64,000 bases of DNA, taken from contig NZ_JACHMS010000001.1 in NCBI RefSeq assembly GCF_014205055.1, positions 1,178,001 through 1,242,000 on the forward strand, written 5' to 3'. The notes below the pieces were generated by a model that was not told where the DNA came from, did not search any database, and was given only the letters and a program-made list of their open reading frames with translations. Positions 7,900 through 15,678 of this stretch are shown here, piece after piece. Position 1 is the first letter of the stretch, and the number at the start of each line of letters is the position of its first letter. This DNA comes from Streptomyces luteogriseus. Lineage in GTDB: Bacteria; Actinomycetota; Actinomycetes; Streptomycetales; Streptomycetaceae. The position numbers and the translations under genes are program-made.

Positions 7900-9249
7900 G
7901 TGCAGCCATCCCCGCCTTCCCTCCAACCCACCCCCGATTCAAGGCAGTTGCGCCGCGTCGCCATGTCCGGCCTGCTCGGCACGACCGTCGAGTTCTACGA
8001 CTTCCTCGTCTACGGCACCGTCGCCGCGCTCGTCTTCGGCGAACTGTTCTTCCCCCGGGCCGACCCGGCGGTCGGCACCATCGCCGCGTTCGGCACCTTC
8101 GCCGCGGGCTATCTCGCCCGGCCGCTCGGCGGCATCCTCTTCGGCCACTTCGGCGACCGGCTCGGCCGCAAGTCGATGCTGCTGCTGACCATGGTCCTGA
8201 TGGGATCCGGCAGCTTCCTCATCGGCCTGCTGCCCACGTACGACACGATCGGCGTCTGGGCGCCGGTGCTGCTGGTCGCCCTGCGCGTGGTGCAGGGCAT
8301 CGCCATCGGCGGTGAGTGGGGCGGCGCGATGCTGATGGTCGTCGAGCACGCCGAGCACGCGCGGGGGTCCCGGCGCGGCCTGTGGTCCAGCTTCACCCAG
8401 CTCGGCGCCCCGCTCGGTTCCGTGCTGTCGGCCGGTGTGGTCACCGTCGTCGCCACCCTGCCGGACGACGAGTTCCGCTCCTGGGGCTGGCGGGTGCCGT
8501 TCCTGCTCAGCATCGTGCTGCTCGGCGTCGGCCTGTTCGTGCGTCTGAAGGTCGCCGAGAGCCCGCTGTTCGCACAGGTGAAGCGGGAGCCGGTGGACCG
8601 GCCGCCGATCGTGGAGGTGCTGCGCCGCCCGAAGCCCGTGCTGCTGGCCGCCTGCGTCGGCATCGGCGCCTTCACCGCCCAGTCCCTGCTGACCAGTTTC
8701 ATGATCTCCTACGCCGTCGACGAGGGGTACACCCGCCCGCAGGTGCTGACCGCCGTCACCGTCGCCTCCTGCGTGGCCCTCGTCGTCCTGCCCACGGCGT
8801 CGGCGCTGTCGGACCGCGTCGGCCGCAGGCCCGTCGTCCTGGCCGGGGCCGTCGCCTCGGCGGCGCTCGCCTTCCCGGTGCTGGCCCTGGTCGACTCCGG
8901 CTCCCCCGGCCTGCTGATCCTCGCCCTGGCGCTCGGCCACGGCGTCGCCCAGTCCACGATGTACGGGCCGCTGGGCGCCCTCCTCACCGAGATGTTCGGC
9001 ACCCGCGTCCGCTACACCGGCGCCTCCCTCGGCTACCAGGGCGCGACCCTCATCGGCGCCGGCTTCTCCCCGCTGATCGCCGGCAGCCTGCTGGCCTCCT
9101 ACGGCGGCGGCAGCACCCCGGTGTCCCTCCTGCTGTGCGCGGGCGCCGCGATCACCGCGATCACCGTGTGGCGGCTGCGCGAGACCCACACGGACGCCCT
9201 CGACTCCCCCGCCGCGACCCCCGCCGCCCTGGAAGGAACCCCGCGTTGA
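7900..9249 (+). CDS. MFS transporter, metabolite:H+ symporter (MHS) type
   Basis: 449 aa with about 12 membrane segments. MHS marks are TTVEFYDFLVYG in helix 1, the loop motif GHFGDRLGRKSMLLLTMVLMG and RVVQGIAIGGEWGGA. Start chosen at GTG 7900 because AGGGAG lies at 7888-7893; the frame is open earlier but without a ribosome site. MHS carriers import organic or aromatic acids with protons. It follows the MarR gene by 80 bp and is coupled to a secreted hydrolase and an IclR regulator. Import of hydroxycinnamates (a CouT role) is attractive but not proved; the IclR regulator could mean another acid. A weak GTGCA/TGCAC inverted pair (7824-7846) precedes it. Confidence 0.87.
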   Translation: MQPSPPSLQPTPDSRQLRRVAMSGLLGTTVEFYDFLVYGTVAALVFGELFFPRADPAVGTIAAFGTFAAGYLARPLGGILFGHFGDRLGRKSMLLLTMVLMGSGSFLIGLLPTYDTIGVWAPVLLVALRVVQGIAIGGEWGGAMLMVVEHAEHARGSRRGLWSSFTQLGAPLGSVLSAGVVTVVATLPDDEFRSWGWRVPFLLSIVLLGVGLFVRLKVAESPLFAQVKREPVDRPPIVEVLRRPKPVLLAACVGIGAFTAQSLLTSFMISYAVDEGYTRPQVLTAVTVASCVALVVLPTASALSDRVGRRPVVLAGAVASAALAFPVLALVDSGSPGLLILALALGHGVAQSTMYGPLGALLTEMFGTRVRYTGASLGYQGATLIGAGFSPLIAGSLLASYGGGSTPVSLLLCAGAAITAITVWRLRETHTDALDSPAATPAALEGTPR

Positions 9250-10616
9250 GGATCCGCCTCGCCCTGGTGACCGCCTGCCTGTCCCTGGCCGCCACCGCCC
9301 TGCCCGCGCAGGCCGCCGCCCCCGGCACCCACCTGGAGGGCCGGCTCCCCTCCGGCGCCGCGTACGTGATGGACGTCCCCGCGTCCTGGAACGGCACGGT
9401 CCTGCTCTACAGCCACGGCTACACCCCCGCCGGGGCCCCCAACCCGGCCCAGAACACGCCCGGTCCGGACGCCCGCGACAAGCTGCTGGCCGAGGGCTAC
9501 GCCCTGATCGGCTCCTCGTACGCCACGAACGGCTGGGCGGTCGGCGAGGCGGTGCCCGACCAACTCGCCACCCTGGACCTGTTCACGGACAAGTTCGGCC
9601 CGTCCGGGCGGACGCTGGCCTGGGGAACCTCCTACGGCGGCTTCGTCACGAGCATGCTCGCCGAGCGGCACGCCGACCGGTTCGACGGTTCGCTGTCGAT
9701 GTGCGGGCTGGTGCAGGGCGGTGTCGCCAACTGGAACAGCACCCTGGACCCGGTGTTCGCGCTGCGCACCCTGCTCGCCCCGGACTCCGGTGTCCGGCTC
9801 ACGGGGTTCGCGGACCAGGCCGAGGCGGTCGCCGCCTCCAAGGCCCTCACCTCGAAGGTCGACGCGGCCCAGCAGACCCCCGGAGGCAGGGCCCGGATCG
9901 CCCTCGCCGCGGCCCTGCACAACATCCCCGGATACAACGACCCGTCGCAGACCGAGCCGGGCCCCGCCGACTGGCGGACCGCGCAGTCCAACCAGTACTC
10001 CGCGGTCCGGGGCCTGCTCCAACTGCCCGCGTTCAGCTGGCGGCAGGAGGCCGAGAGCCGGGCCGGAGGCAACCCGTCCTCGAACACGGGCGTCGACTAC
10101 CGCTCGATGCTTGTCCGGTCCCCGCTGTACAAAGAGGTGACGGAGCTCTACAAGGAGGCGGGACTGTCCTTGCGCACCGACCTCTCGGCACTGGGCCGAG
10201 CACCCCGGATCTCCGCCGACCCGACGGCGGTGCGGTGGATGCGCGGCACCAGCGTGCTCTCCGGCCGCCTCACCGACCCCCAGCTGAACATCCACACCAC
10301 CGGCGACGCCCTCATCCCGGTGCAGGCGGAGAGCGCCTACCGGCGGGCCGCGACGGCTGCGGGCTCCGCCGGGCTCCTGCGCCAGGCGTACGTCGACGCC
10401 CCGGGCCACTGCACCTTCACCCAGGGCGAGACACTGGCCGCCCTGCACACCCTGGAGCACCGCCTGGACACCGGCCGCTGGGACGCCTCGCCCGGCGCCC
10501 TCAACTCCCGCGCGAGGGCCGAGGACCCGAGGGCCGAACCCCGCTACCTCCCCTACCGCCCGAGCACCTACCCCCGTCCCTACGATCTCGCCCACCCGGG
10601 AGACGCCCGGCCATGA
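9246..10616 (+). CDS. secreted alpha/beta-hydrolase (putative esterase)
   Basis: 456 aa from TTG 9246, which overlaps the transporter stop (TTGA) and is preceded by GGAAGGAA. Residues 1-24 form a Sec signal peptide (LALVTACLSLAATALPAQA). The fold is alpha/beta hydrolase: SHGY oxyanion region, nucleophile Ser129 in GTSYGG, probable acid Asp354 in TTGDAL and His388 in PGHCTF. The large insert between nucleophile and acid resembles a lid. It is sandwiched between a transporter and an IclR regulator with overlapping stops, so the products act in one pathway. A feruloyl-, tannase- or chlorogenate-esterase activity is a reasonable guess given the nearby phenolic-acid genes; the sequence itself does not name the substrate. 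Confidence 0.85.
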   Translation: MRIRLALVTACLSLAATALPAQAAAPGTHLEGRLPSGAAYVMDVPASWNGTVLLYSHGYTPAGAPNPAQNTPGPDARDKLLAEGYALIGSSYATNGWAVGEAVPDQLATLDLFTDKFGPSGRTLAWGTSYGGFVTSMLAERHADRFDGSLSMCGLVQGGVANWNSTLDPVFALRTLLAPDSGVRLTGFADQAEAVAASKALTSKVDAAQQTPGGRARIALAAALHNIPGYNDPSQTEPGPADWRTAQSNQYSAVRGLLQLPAFSWRQEAESRAGGNPSSNTGVDYRSMLVRSPLYKEVTELYKEAGLSLRTDLSALGRAPRISADPTAVRWMRGTSVLSGRLTDPQLNIHTTGDALIPVQAESAYRRAATAAGSAGLLRQAYVDAPGHCTFTQGETLAALHTLEHRLDTGRWDASPGALNSRARAEDPRAEPRYLPYRPSTYPRPYDLAHPGDARP

Positions 10617-11356
10617 CCGCCCCCACCGCGCCCGACCGACTGCTGTCCGTGCTCGCCGCCTTCGACCACGAGCATCCGGCACTGTGCCTGACGGACATCA
10701 GCCGGCGGGCCGGGCTGAGCCTGACCACCGCGCACCGGCTGGTGGGCGCGCTCACCGAGTGGGGCGCCCTGGAGCGGGACGAGTCCGGCGTCTACCACGT
10801 CGGGCTGCGGCTGTGGGAGCTCGCCGCCCTGGCCCCGCGCGGCCTCGCCCTGCGGCAGATCGCGCTGCCGTATCTGGAGGACCTGTACGAGGCGACGCAC
10901 GAGAACGTGCAGCTGGCCGTGCGGGACGGCCGGGACGTCGTCTACATCGAGTGGCTGTCGGGGCGGTCGGCGGTCGGTGTGCACATCCGCGTCGGCGCCC
11001 GCTGGCCGCTGCACGCCACCGGGGTCGGACTCGCCCTGCTCGCCCACGGCGAACCGGTGTTCCGGAAGGAGTACTGCGAGGGCGACCTCACGTCCTTCAC
11101 CCCGTACACGATCACCGAACCGGAGCGGCTGCGGCGGGTGCTGGCCGACGTGCGCAGGTCGGGCGTGGCGGTGAGCGACCGTCAGGTCACCGAGGACGCC
11201 CTGTCGGTGGCCGCGCCCGTGCGCGGCGCGGACGGCACGGTGACCGCCGCCGTGTCGATCGTGGTGCCCCATGCGGACGCCCAGGTGCCGGTCCTCGGAC
11301 CGGCGGTGCGGGTGGCGGCGCGTGGGATCTCGCGGGCACTGGGGTGGCAGCCCTGA
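10613..11356 (+). CDS. IclR-family transcriptional regulator
   Basis: 247 aa. N-terminal winged helix (LTDISRRAGLSLTTAHRLVGAL, residues about 26-47) and a C-terminal IclR ligand-binding domain with HATGVGLALLA and a closing AVSIVVP. ATG 10613 overlaps the hydrolase stop (ATGA). Being last in the transporter-hydrolase-regulator operon, it probably autoregulates the unit in response to the transported acid or a breakdown product. IclR proteins frequently control aromatic-acid genes such as the protocatechuate branch, so it might also connect to the qsu and cou functions in this window. Confidence 0.9.
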   Translation: MTAPTAPDRLLSVLAAFDHEHPALCLTDISRRAGLSLTTAHRLVGALTEWGALERDESGVYHVGLRLWELAALAPRGLALRQIALPYLEDLYEATHENVQLAVRDGRDVVYIEWLSGRSAVGVHIRVGARWPLHATGVGLALLAHGEPVFRKEYCEGDLTSFTPYTITEPERLRRVLADVRRSGVAVSDRQVTEDALSVAAPVRGADGTVTAAVSIVVPHADAQVPVLGPAVRVAARGISRALGWQP

Positions 11357-11375
11357 GCCCTCCCGGTCGCCGCCG

Positions 11376-12227
11376 TCAGGTCTCGCGAGCCGGGGCCATG
11401 GCCCAGCGGATGGTCCGGGTCAGGGCGCGGCCGGTGGGGTGTACGGCGAGGTCCTCGACGACCGGGACCCGGGGCAGCCGGAGCATGCCGCGTGCCCAGG
11501 GCGGGAGCAAGGTCACGGCGTTCGCGGCCAGCCCGCCGTAGAAGGGCCGTACGGGGAGGGGCAGGGGAGGCCGGAACAGCAGGAAGCGGGCGGCTGACCG
11601 GGCCTCGGGAGTGGCCCGCAGTTCGGGACGGTAGGCGGTCAGGCGCTCGGCCAGTTCGCTGCGGCTGCGCGGCGGGTCGACCGCTCCCAGTGCCTCGGCG
11701 ACGCGTGCGGTGTCGGCGACGTAGGCGTCGTAGCCCGCGGCGTCCAGGGGCCGGGCCCCGTAGCGTTCGTGGGCGCGCAGGAAGCTGTCCGTCTCGGCGG
11801 CGTGCACCCAGCCGAGCAGATGCGGGTCGGCCGCGTGGTACGGCACTCCCTCGGCGGTCGTGCCGCGGATCCGTCGGTGGATGCCGCGCACGTGGTCGAC
11901 CGCCTCCTGGGCGTCCGCGGCGGTGCCGTACGTCGTCACGGCCAGGAAGGTGCTGGTGCGCTGCAAGCGGCCCCACGGGTCGCCGCGGAAGCCGGAGTGC
12001 CCGGCGACCGCCGCCATCGCGAGCGGATGCAGCGATTGCAGGAGCAGGGCGGTCAGCCCGCCGATGAACATCGAGGCGTCGCCGTGGACCGTGCGGATGG
12101 GCCGGTCCGGCCCGAACCAGCGCGGGCCGGGCGTGTGGTGGATACGGGCACGGGTCGCGGGCCCGCCGGGTCCCGCGACGCGGCGGAACAGGGCCTGGCC
12201 CAGCTGTTCACGGACTCCGGTCGGCAC
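11376..12227 (-). CDS. oxygenase MpaB-like protein (DUF2236)
   Basis: 283 aa. Shows the DUF2236/MpaB pattern: GDASMFIGGLTALLLQSLHPLAMAAV near residues 49-74, FLAVTTYGTAADA, and HLLGWVHAAETDSFL, with conserved His residues thought to bind heme b in latex-clearing protein relatives. There is no signal peptide. It is fourth in a minus-strand series SRPBCC, FAD oxidoreductase, SDR, DUF2236, after a 73-nt gap. Likely an intracellular oxygenase or redox protein acting on a hydrophobic substrate; the family is poorly characterised. Confidence 0.8.
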   Translation of the reverse strand: MPTGVREQLGQALFRRVAGPGGPATRARIHHTPGPRWFGPDRPIRTVHGDASMFIGGLTALLLQSLHPLAMAAVAGHSGFRGDPWGRLQRTSTFLAVTTYGTAADAQEAVDHVRGIHRRIRGTTAEGVPYHAADPHLLGWVHAAETDSFLRAHERYGARPLDAAGYDAYVADTARVAEALGAVDPPRSRSELAERLTAYRPELRATPEARSAARFLLFRPPLPLPVRPFYGGLAANAVTLLPPWARGMLRLPRVPVVEDLAVHPTGRALTRTIRWAMAPARET

Positions 12228-12300
12228 GGCCGGCCTCCCTTCTCCTGCTGACCAGTGTCCGGCATGCCCCGCCCGTGCGGGCGTTCCGGGCCGGAGTGCT

Positions 12301-13182
12301 TCAGGAACCCGGTCCGGCCGCCGCGCGGTCGGCCCGGCCCCCGGCGCCGAGCGGCCCGGTGTAGCGGACCGGGCCCGAGGCCTCCAGGCGGGGCAGTGCG
12401 CGGCGGGCGACGCGCAGGACCACCGGGGGCATGGCCGGGCGGATGGGCTGGGCGAGACGCAGCCACGCCGGTGCGTAGACGGCCGTACGGCGGCGCTCCA
12501 TGCCGTCGACCAGGCGGGTGGCGACGCTCTCCGCGGAGTACACGCGGCGGGCCGGCGGGGGCATGTGCAGGCGCAGTTCGCGCAGGACGTCGTACCGGTC
12601 GGCGTCGCGGATCATGTCGGTGTCCGTCCAGTTGAGGTAGGCGATGCCCACCCCGACCCCGCGGTGCGCCACCTCCGCGCGCAGGGAGTGCGCGAAGGCC
12701 TCGACCCCCGCCTTGGAGGCGCAGTAGGCGCTCATCAGCGGGGCGGCACCGATCGAGGCCAGGGAGGCGACCTGGAGGAAGTAGCCGGCCGTGGCGAGCA
12801 GGTCCGGCAGAAACGCCCGGGCCGTCTGGGCGCTGCCGGTGAGGTTGACGTCGATCACACGGCGCCAGGCGGCCGGGTCGGAGGCGAGGAGTGCGCCGCC
12901 CTCGGCGATGCCGGCGTTCGCCACCACGGCCGAGGGACGGCCGAGACGGTCCCGCACGGTGTCCGCCGCAGCTTCCAGCGCGGGGAGGTCGGTGACGTCG
13001 GCCTCCAGGGCGAGGGCCGGGCCCGGCAGGGCGGCGGCGACCGCGTCCAGGGCGGTCTTCTCGTGGCCGACGAGCGCCACCCGGGCGCCGCGCCGGGCGA
13101 CCTCGCGGGCCAGGGCCGCGCCCACGCCGCGGGCGGCTCCGGTGACGACGATCGTGCGCTCGGCGAGCGGACTGCTTGCCAT
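12301..13182 (-). CDS. SDR-family oxidoreductase
   Basis: 293 aa. Glycine motif VTGAARGVGAALA at about 13-25, then NAGIAEGG, QVASLASIG and the active YCASKAG. ATG 13182 is preceded by GAAGGG at moderate spacing; the longer frame through the desaturase gene is antisense noise. Position in the SRPBCC/desaturase/MpaB operon suggests oxidation or reduction of a lipid-like or terpenoid alcohol or ketone. The C-terminal 60 residues (RLAQPIRPAMPPVVLRVARRALP) resemble a membrane-associating amphipathic tail found in lipid-handling SDRs. Confidence 0.87.
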   Translation of the reverse strand: MASSPLAERTIVVTGAARGVGAALAREVARRGARVALVGHEKTALDAVAAALPGPALALEADVTDLPALEAAADTVRDRLGRPSAVVANAGIAEGGALLASDPAAWRRVIDVNLTGSAQTARAFLPDLLATAGYFLQVASLASIGAAPLMSAYCASKAGVEAFAHSLRAEVAHRGVGVGIAYLNWTDTDMIRDADRYDVLRELRLHMPPPARRVYSAESVATRLVDGMERRRTAVYAPAWLRLAQPIRPAMPPVVLRVARRALPRLEASGPVRYTGPLGAGGRADRAAAGPGS

Positions 13183-13226
13183 GGGCGGCCCTTCTTTCCG
13201 GCGCCGGCCATGCCCTGGGGGCAGGG

Positions 13227-14846
13227 TCAGCGCCTGGCTCCGGTGCGGTCGCGGTGGGCGAGGAGCCGCTGGGCACCGGCGAGGCCGGGAGGCCGGTTGC
13301 GGCGCAGGGCGGCCCGGGCGGCGTTGGCTCCGGGCGCGCCGTGCACGCCGCCGCCGGGATGGGCTCCGGCGGAGGCGAGGTACAGGCCCGGTACCGGGGT
13401 CTCCGGGCGGCCGGTGCCGGGCAGGGGGCGGAAGACGAGTTGCTGGTGCAGCGCGGTGGTGCCGCCGTTGATGGCGCCGCCCGCGAGATTGCCGTCGAGC
13501 GCCTCCAGGGTCGGGGGCGCCAGGATGCGGCGGCCCCGGATCAGGGAGCGGAAGCCGGGTGCGAAGCGCTCCACCTGGCGTTCGACGCGGTCGGCCATGA
13601 GTTCCTGGTCCTTGGTGTCCCAGCGGCCGGTGATGCCCTCGTCGGCGGCGTCGGCGCGGATCTCGTGGGGGATGTGGGTGTAGGCCCAGGCCGATTCGGT
13701 GCCCTGGGGGGAGCGGGTGGCGTCGGAGGTGGTCATCTGGCCGAAGATCGTGAACGGCCGGTCCGGGACCTGCCGCATGGCGATCTGCGCGGTGAAGCGG
13801 GTCAGCTCGTCCATGCCGTCGGCGAGGTGCACGGTGCCGGCCCGGGACGCCTGCTCGGCCTGCCAGGGCACCGGCCCGTCGAGCGCCCAGTCGACCTTGA
13901 AGGTGGCGAAGTCCCACTGGAAGCGCCGCAGGTCGTCGAGGAGTTGCGCGGGCAGGTGCGCGGGGTCGACCAGCCCGCCGTACAGGGCGGGCACCGACAC
14001 GTCCGCGAGCACCGCCCGGCGGGCCTGCACCGCGTCACCGCCCGCCGTGCGCACGCCGACGGCCCGCCCGCTGCGGACCACGACGTGCTCGACGCGCTGC
14101 CCGCAGCGGACCCGTCCGCCCCGGGTCTCCAGACGCCGGACCAGGGCCGAGGTCAGCGCGCCGGAGCCGCCGGCCGGGACCGGGAAGCCATAGGTCTGGC
14201 CCAGCATGGCCATCAGCCAGCCGAAGCCGCCGCTGCCGGCCGACTCGGGGGCGAGGTCGGCGTGCAGGGCGTTGCCGGCCAGCAGCAGCCGGCCGCCCTG
14301 GCCGCGGAACTCCTCCTCACCCAGGCGCCGCACCGGCAGCACCAGGGAGCGGGCCATGCGCAGCCCGCCCGCGGCCCGCAGCCTCAGCGCGAGCCGTGCA
14401 GTGGCGCGGACGGGCGGGAACGGGGTGAACAGGGCGTCCAGGAGACCGGGGCGCAAGCCCTGCCACACCTGGTGCAACCGCTGCCAGGCGGCTCCGTCGC
14501 CCGGCTCGAAGGTGTCGAGGGACGTGGCGGTGATGTCGAGGTTCCGGTCCAGGACGGCGCAGCCGCCGTCGGTGAGGGGGTGGGCCAGCACGCTCGGCGC
14601 ATGGCTCCAGCGCAGTCCGTGGTCCTCCAGGCGCAGCGCGGCCAGGACGGGCGAGGCGGCGGCGAGGGGGTAGAAGGAGCTGAACAGGTCGTTGACGAAG
14701 GCGGGGTCGACGCCCCGGTCGTGGCGTACGGCGCCGCCCGGTTCGGGCTGTTCCTCCAGCACTTCGACGCTCCACCCGGCGTCGGCGAGGACGTTGGCGG
14801 CCACCAGGCCGTTGGGGCCCGCGCCGATCACCACGGCGTCAGGCAT
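13227..14846 (-). CDS. phytoene-desaturase-like FAD/NAD(P) oxidoreductase
   Basis: 539 aa. The dinucleotide-binding motif VVIGAGPNGLVAANVLADAG occupies residues 5-24, and GLYLASAGAHPGGGVHGAPG near the C-terminus is the carotenoid-desaturase-type FAD motif. It belongs to the CrtI/COG1233 superfamily, which includes desaturases, isomerases and saturases. No carotenoid synthase (crtB/crtE) is nearby, so carotenoid metabolism is not supported. It overlaps the SRPBCC gene by 8 nt. The combination with SDR, SRPBCC and MpaB suggests modification of a polyunsaturated or hydrophobic substrate. Confidence 0.85.
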   Translation of the reverse strand: MPDAVVIGAGPNGLVAANVLADAGWSVEVLEEQPEPGGAVRHDRGVDPAFVNDLFSSFYPLAAASPVLAALRLEDHGLRWSHAPSVLAHPLTDGGCAVLDRNLDITATSLDTFEPGDGAAWQRLHQVWQGLRPGLLDALFTPFPPVRATARLALRLRAAGGLRMARSLVLPVRRLGEEEFRGQGGRLLLAGNALHADLAPESAGSGGFGWLMAMLGQTYGFPVPAGGSGALTSALVRRLETRGGRVRCGQRVEHVVVRSGRAVGVRTAGGDAVQARRAVLADVSVPALYGGLVDPAHLPAQLLDDLRRFQWDFATFKVDWALDGPVPWQAEQASRAGTVHLADGMDELTRFTAQIAMRQVPDRPFTIFGQMTTSDATRSPQGTESAWAYTHIPHEIRADAADEGITGRWDTKDQELMADRVERQVERFAPGFRSLIRGRRILAPPTLEALDGNLAGGAINGGTTALHQQLVFRPLPGTGRPETPVPGLYLASAGAHPGGGVHGAPGANAARAALRRNRPPGLAGAQRLLAHRDRTGARR

Positions 14847-15348
14847 GGCCGGCTCCGTCCGCGTCGGACCCCGCGGTCACCTGGCCCAGGCCGCGGCGGG
14901 TGCCTCCCGGGACCTTCGCCTCGGCCTCGCACAGTCTGGCCAGCCGGGCCAGCATGGCGCGGTGGCGGAGCTGTATCAGTGCCTCGAAGCCGACGTTGTG
15001 CAGCCGGCCGCCCGCGCCCCGCAGGGGATGCTCGTCCACGATCACCAGGCAGTGCTCGCCCCAGGGCCGCAGCTCGATCGCGATGCGTGCCGTGCCGAGC
15101 ACTCCGGCGTGGGCCTCCAGCTCCAGCAGCCTGCCTTCCTCGCAGTGGCGGACGACCGTCTCGTTGTCGAGCCGCACCGGGCCGAGCCGGACCTCGTAGC
15201 CGATCGCCGCGCCGGTGCGCGGCCACTGTCCGCGCACCGGGTGGGACTCGGAGGTTCCCACCACCCACTCCGCGTAGCGGTGGCCGTCGGCGAGGACGTC
15301 CCACACGGCGCCCGGACCGACTCGGATCACGTGATGGCGTACGGCCAC
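14839..15348 (-). CDS. SRPBCC-family (START-like) protein
   Basis: 169 aa, hydrophobic-ligand-binding helix-grip fold of the polyketide cyclase/SRPBCC type: it opens with a HHVIRVGPGAVWDVLADGHRYAEWVVG strand-helix pattern (broken up here as HHVIRVGPGAVW and YAEWVVGT), has WPRTGAAIGYEVRLG in the middle and a long C-terminal helix. First gene of the four-gene minus operon and overlapping the desaturase-like gene by 8 nt. Probably binds or presents the substrate of the oxidoreductases. No catalytic residue can be named. Confidence 0.82.
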   Translation of the reverse strand: MAVRHHVIRVGPGAVWDVLADGHRYAEWVVGTSESHPVRGQWPRTGAAIGYEVRLGPVRLDNETVVRHCEEGRLLELEAHAGVLGTARIAIELRPWGEHCLVIVDEHPLRGAGGRLHNVGFEALIQLRHRAMLARLARLCEAEAKVPGGTRRGLGQVTAGSDADGAGHA

Positions 15349-15460
15349 GGATGCCTCCTGCTGCCTCGACCGGCGGTTGCGTGCACCCCGAGTGCCCCCG
15401 GAACCCGCGGTTCAACAGTGCGGCGCACGGGAGGACGGGAACCGGGAGGCCAGATGCTCT

Positions 15461-15472
15461 GAGAGCGCTCTC
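15461..15472. promoter_or_regulatory. LacI-type operator, distal copy
   Basis: GAGAGCGCTCTC, a perfect 12-bp palindrome with the central CG step characteristic of LacI-family sites. An identical copy lies 172 bp downstream next to the GH16 promoter, so looping between them is possible. It could also control the divergent SRPBCC operon. Confidence 0.65.
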
Positions 15473-15592
15473 GAAGTGCCGCAGCAGGCTGACCGGCCCC
15501 GGCTCGCCTCATGCTCGGGACTTCCCCTTCGGAAGAGGCTGTTCAAGCTGTGCACTCACCCCCCGCCTCCGCATCAATCCCGGCTTTACCTC

Positions 15593-15621
15593 TTGACGGC
15601 CGGAACCGCCAGGAGCACATT
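15593..15621 (+). promoter_or_regulatory. predicted promoter of the GH16 gene
   Basis: TTGACG (15593-15598), 17-nt spacer, CACATT (15616-15621). The expected +1 near 15628 lies 5 nt before the proximal operator, so repressor there would block initiation or clearance. Confidence 0.55.
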
Positions 15622-15632
15622 GGCGGCACTTT

Positions 15633-15644
15633 GAGAGCGCTCTC
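15633..15644. promoter_or_regulatory. LacI-type operator, proximal copy
   Basis: GAGAGCGCTCTC, flanked by TT and A so that TGAGAGCGCTCTCA is a 14-bp palindrome. Identical to the copy at 15461-15472 and close to the site at 61868-61879 ahead of the beta-helix gene. Confidence 0.7.
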
Positions 15645-15678
15645 ATCCTCCCGCATCCGATCCGAGAGGCATCCCCAC

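Larger units (their letters stand above)
15349..15678. other. 330-bp intergenic control region
   Basis: Holds the divergent start regions of the SRPBCC operon and the GH16 gene. It contains two identical 12-bp palindromes (15461-15472 and 15633-15644) and one predicted promoter (15593-15621), each listed separately. No open reading frame in it looks real. Confidence 0.7.

Noticed and set aside
13227..14846. Carotenoid biosynthesis cluster
   Set aside because: The CrtI-like protein has no phytoene synthase, GGPP synthase or cyclase beside it.
13176..15596. An 806-residue open frame on the plus strand
   Set aside because: It lies antisense over the desaturase-like and SRPBCC genes, has Gly/Arg/Val-rich shadow composition and no motif; long antisense frames are normal at this GC.
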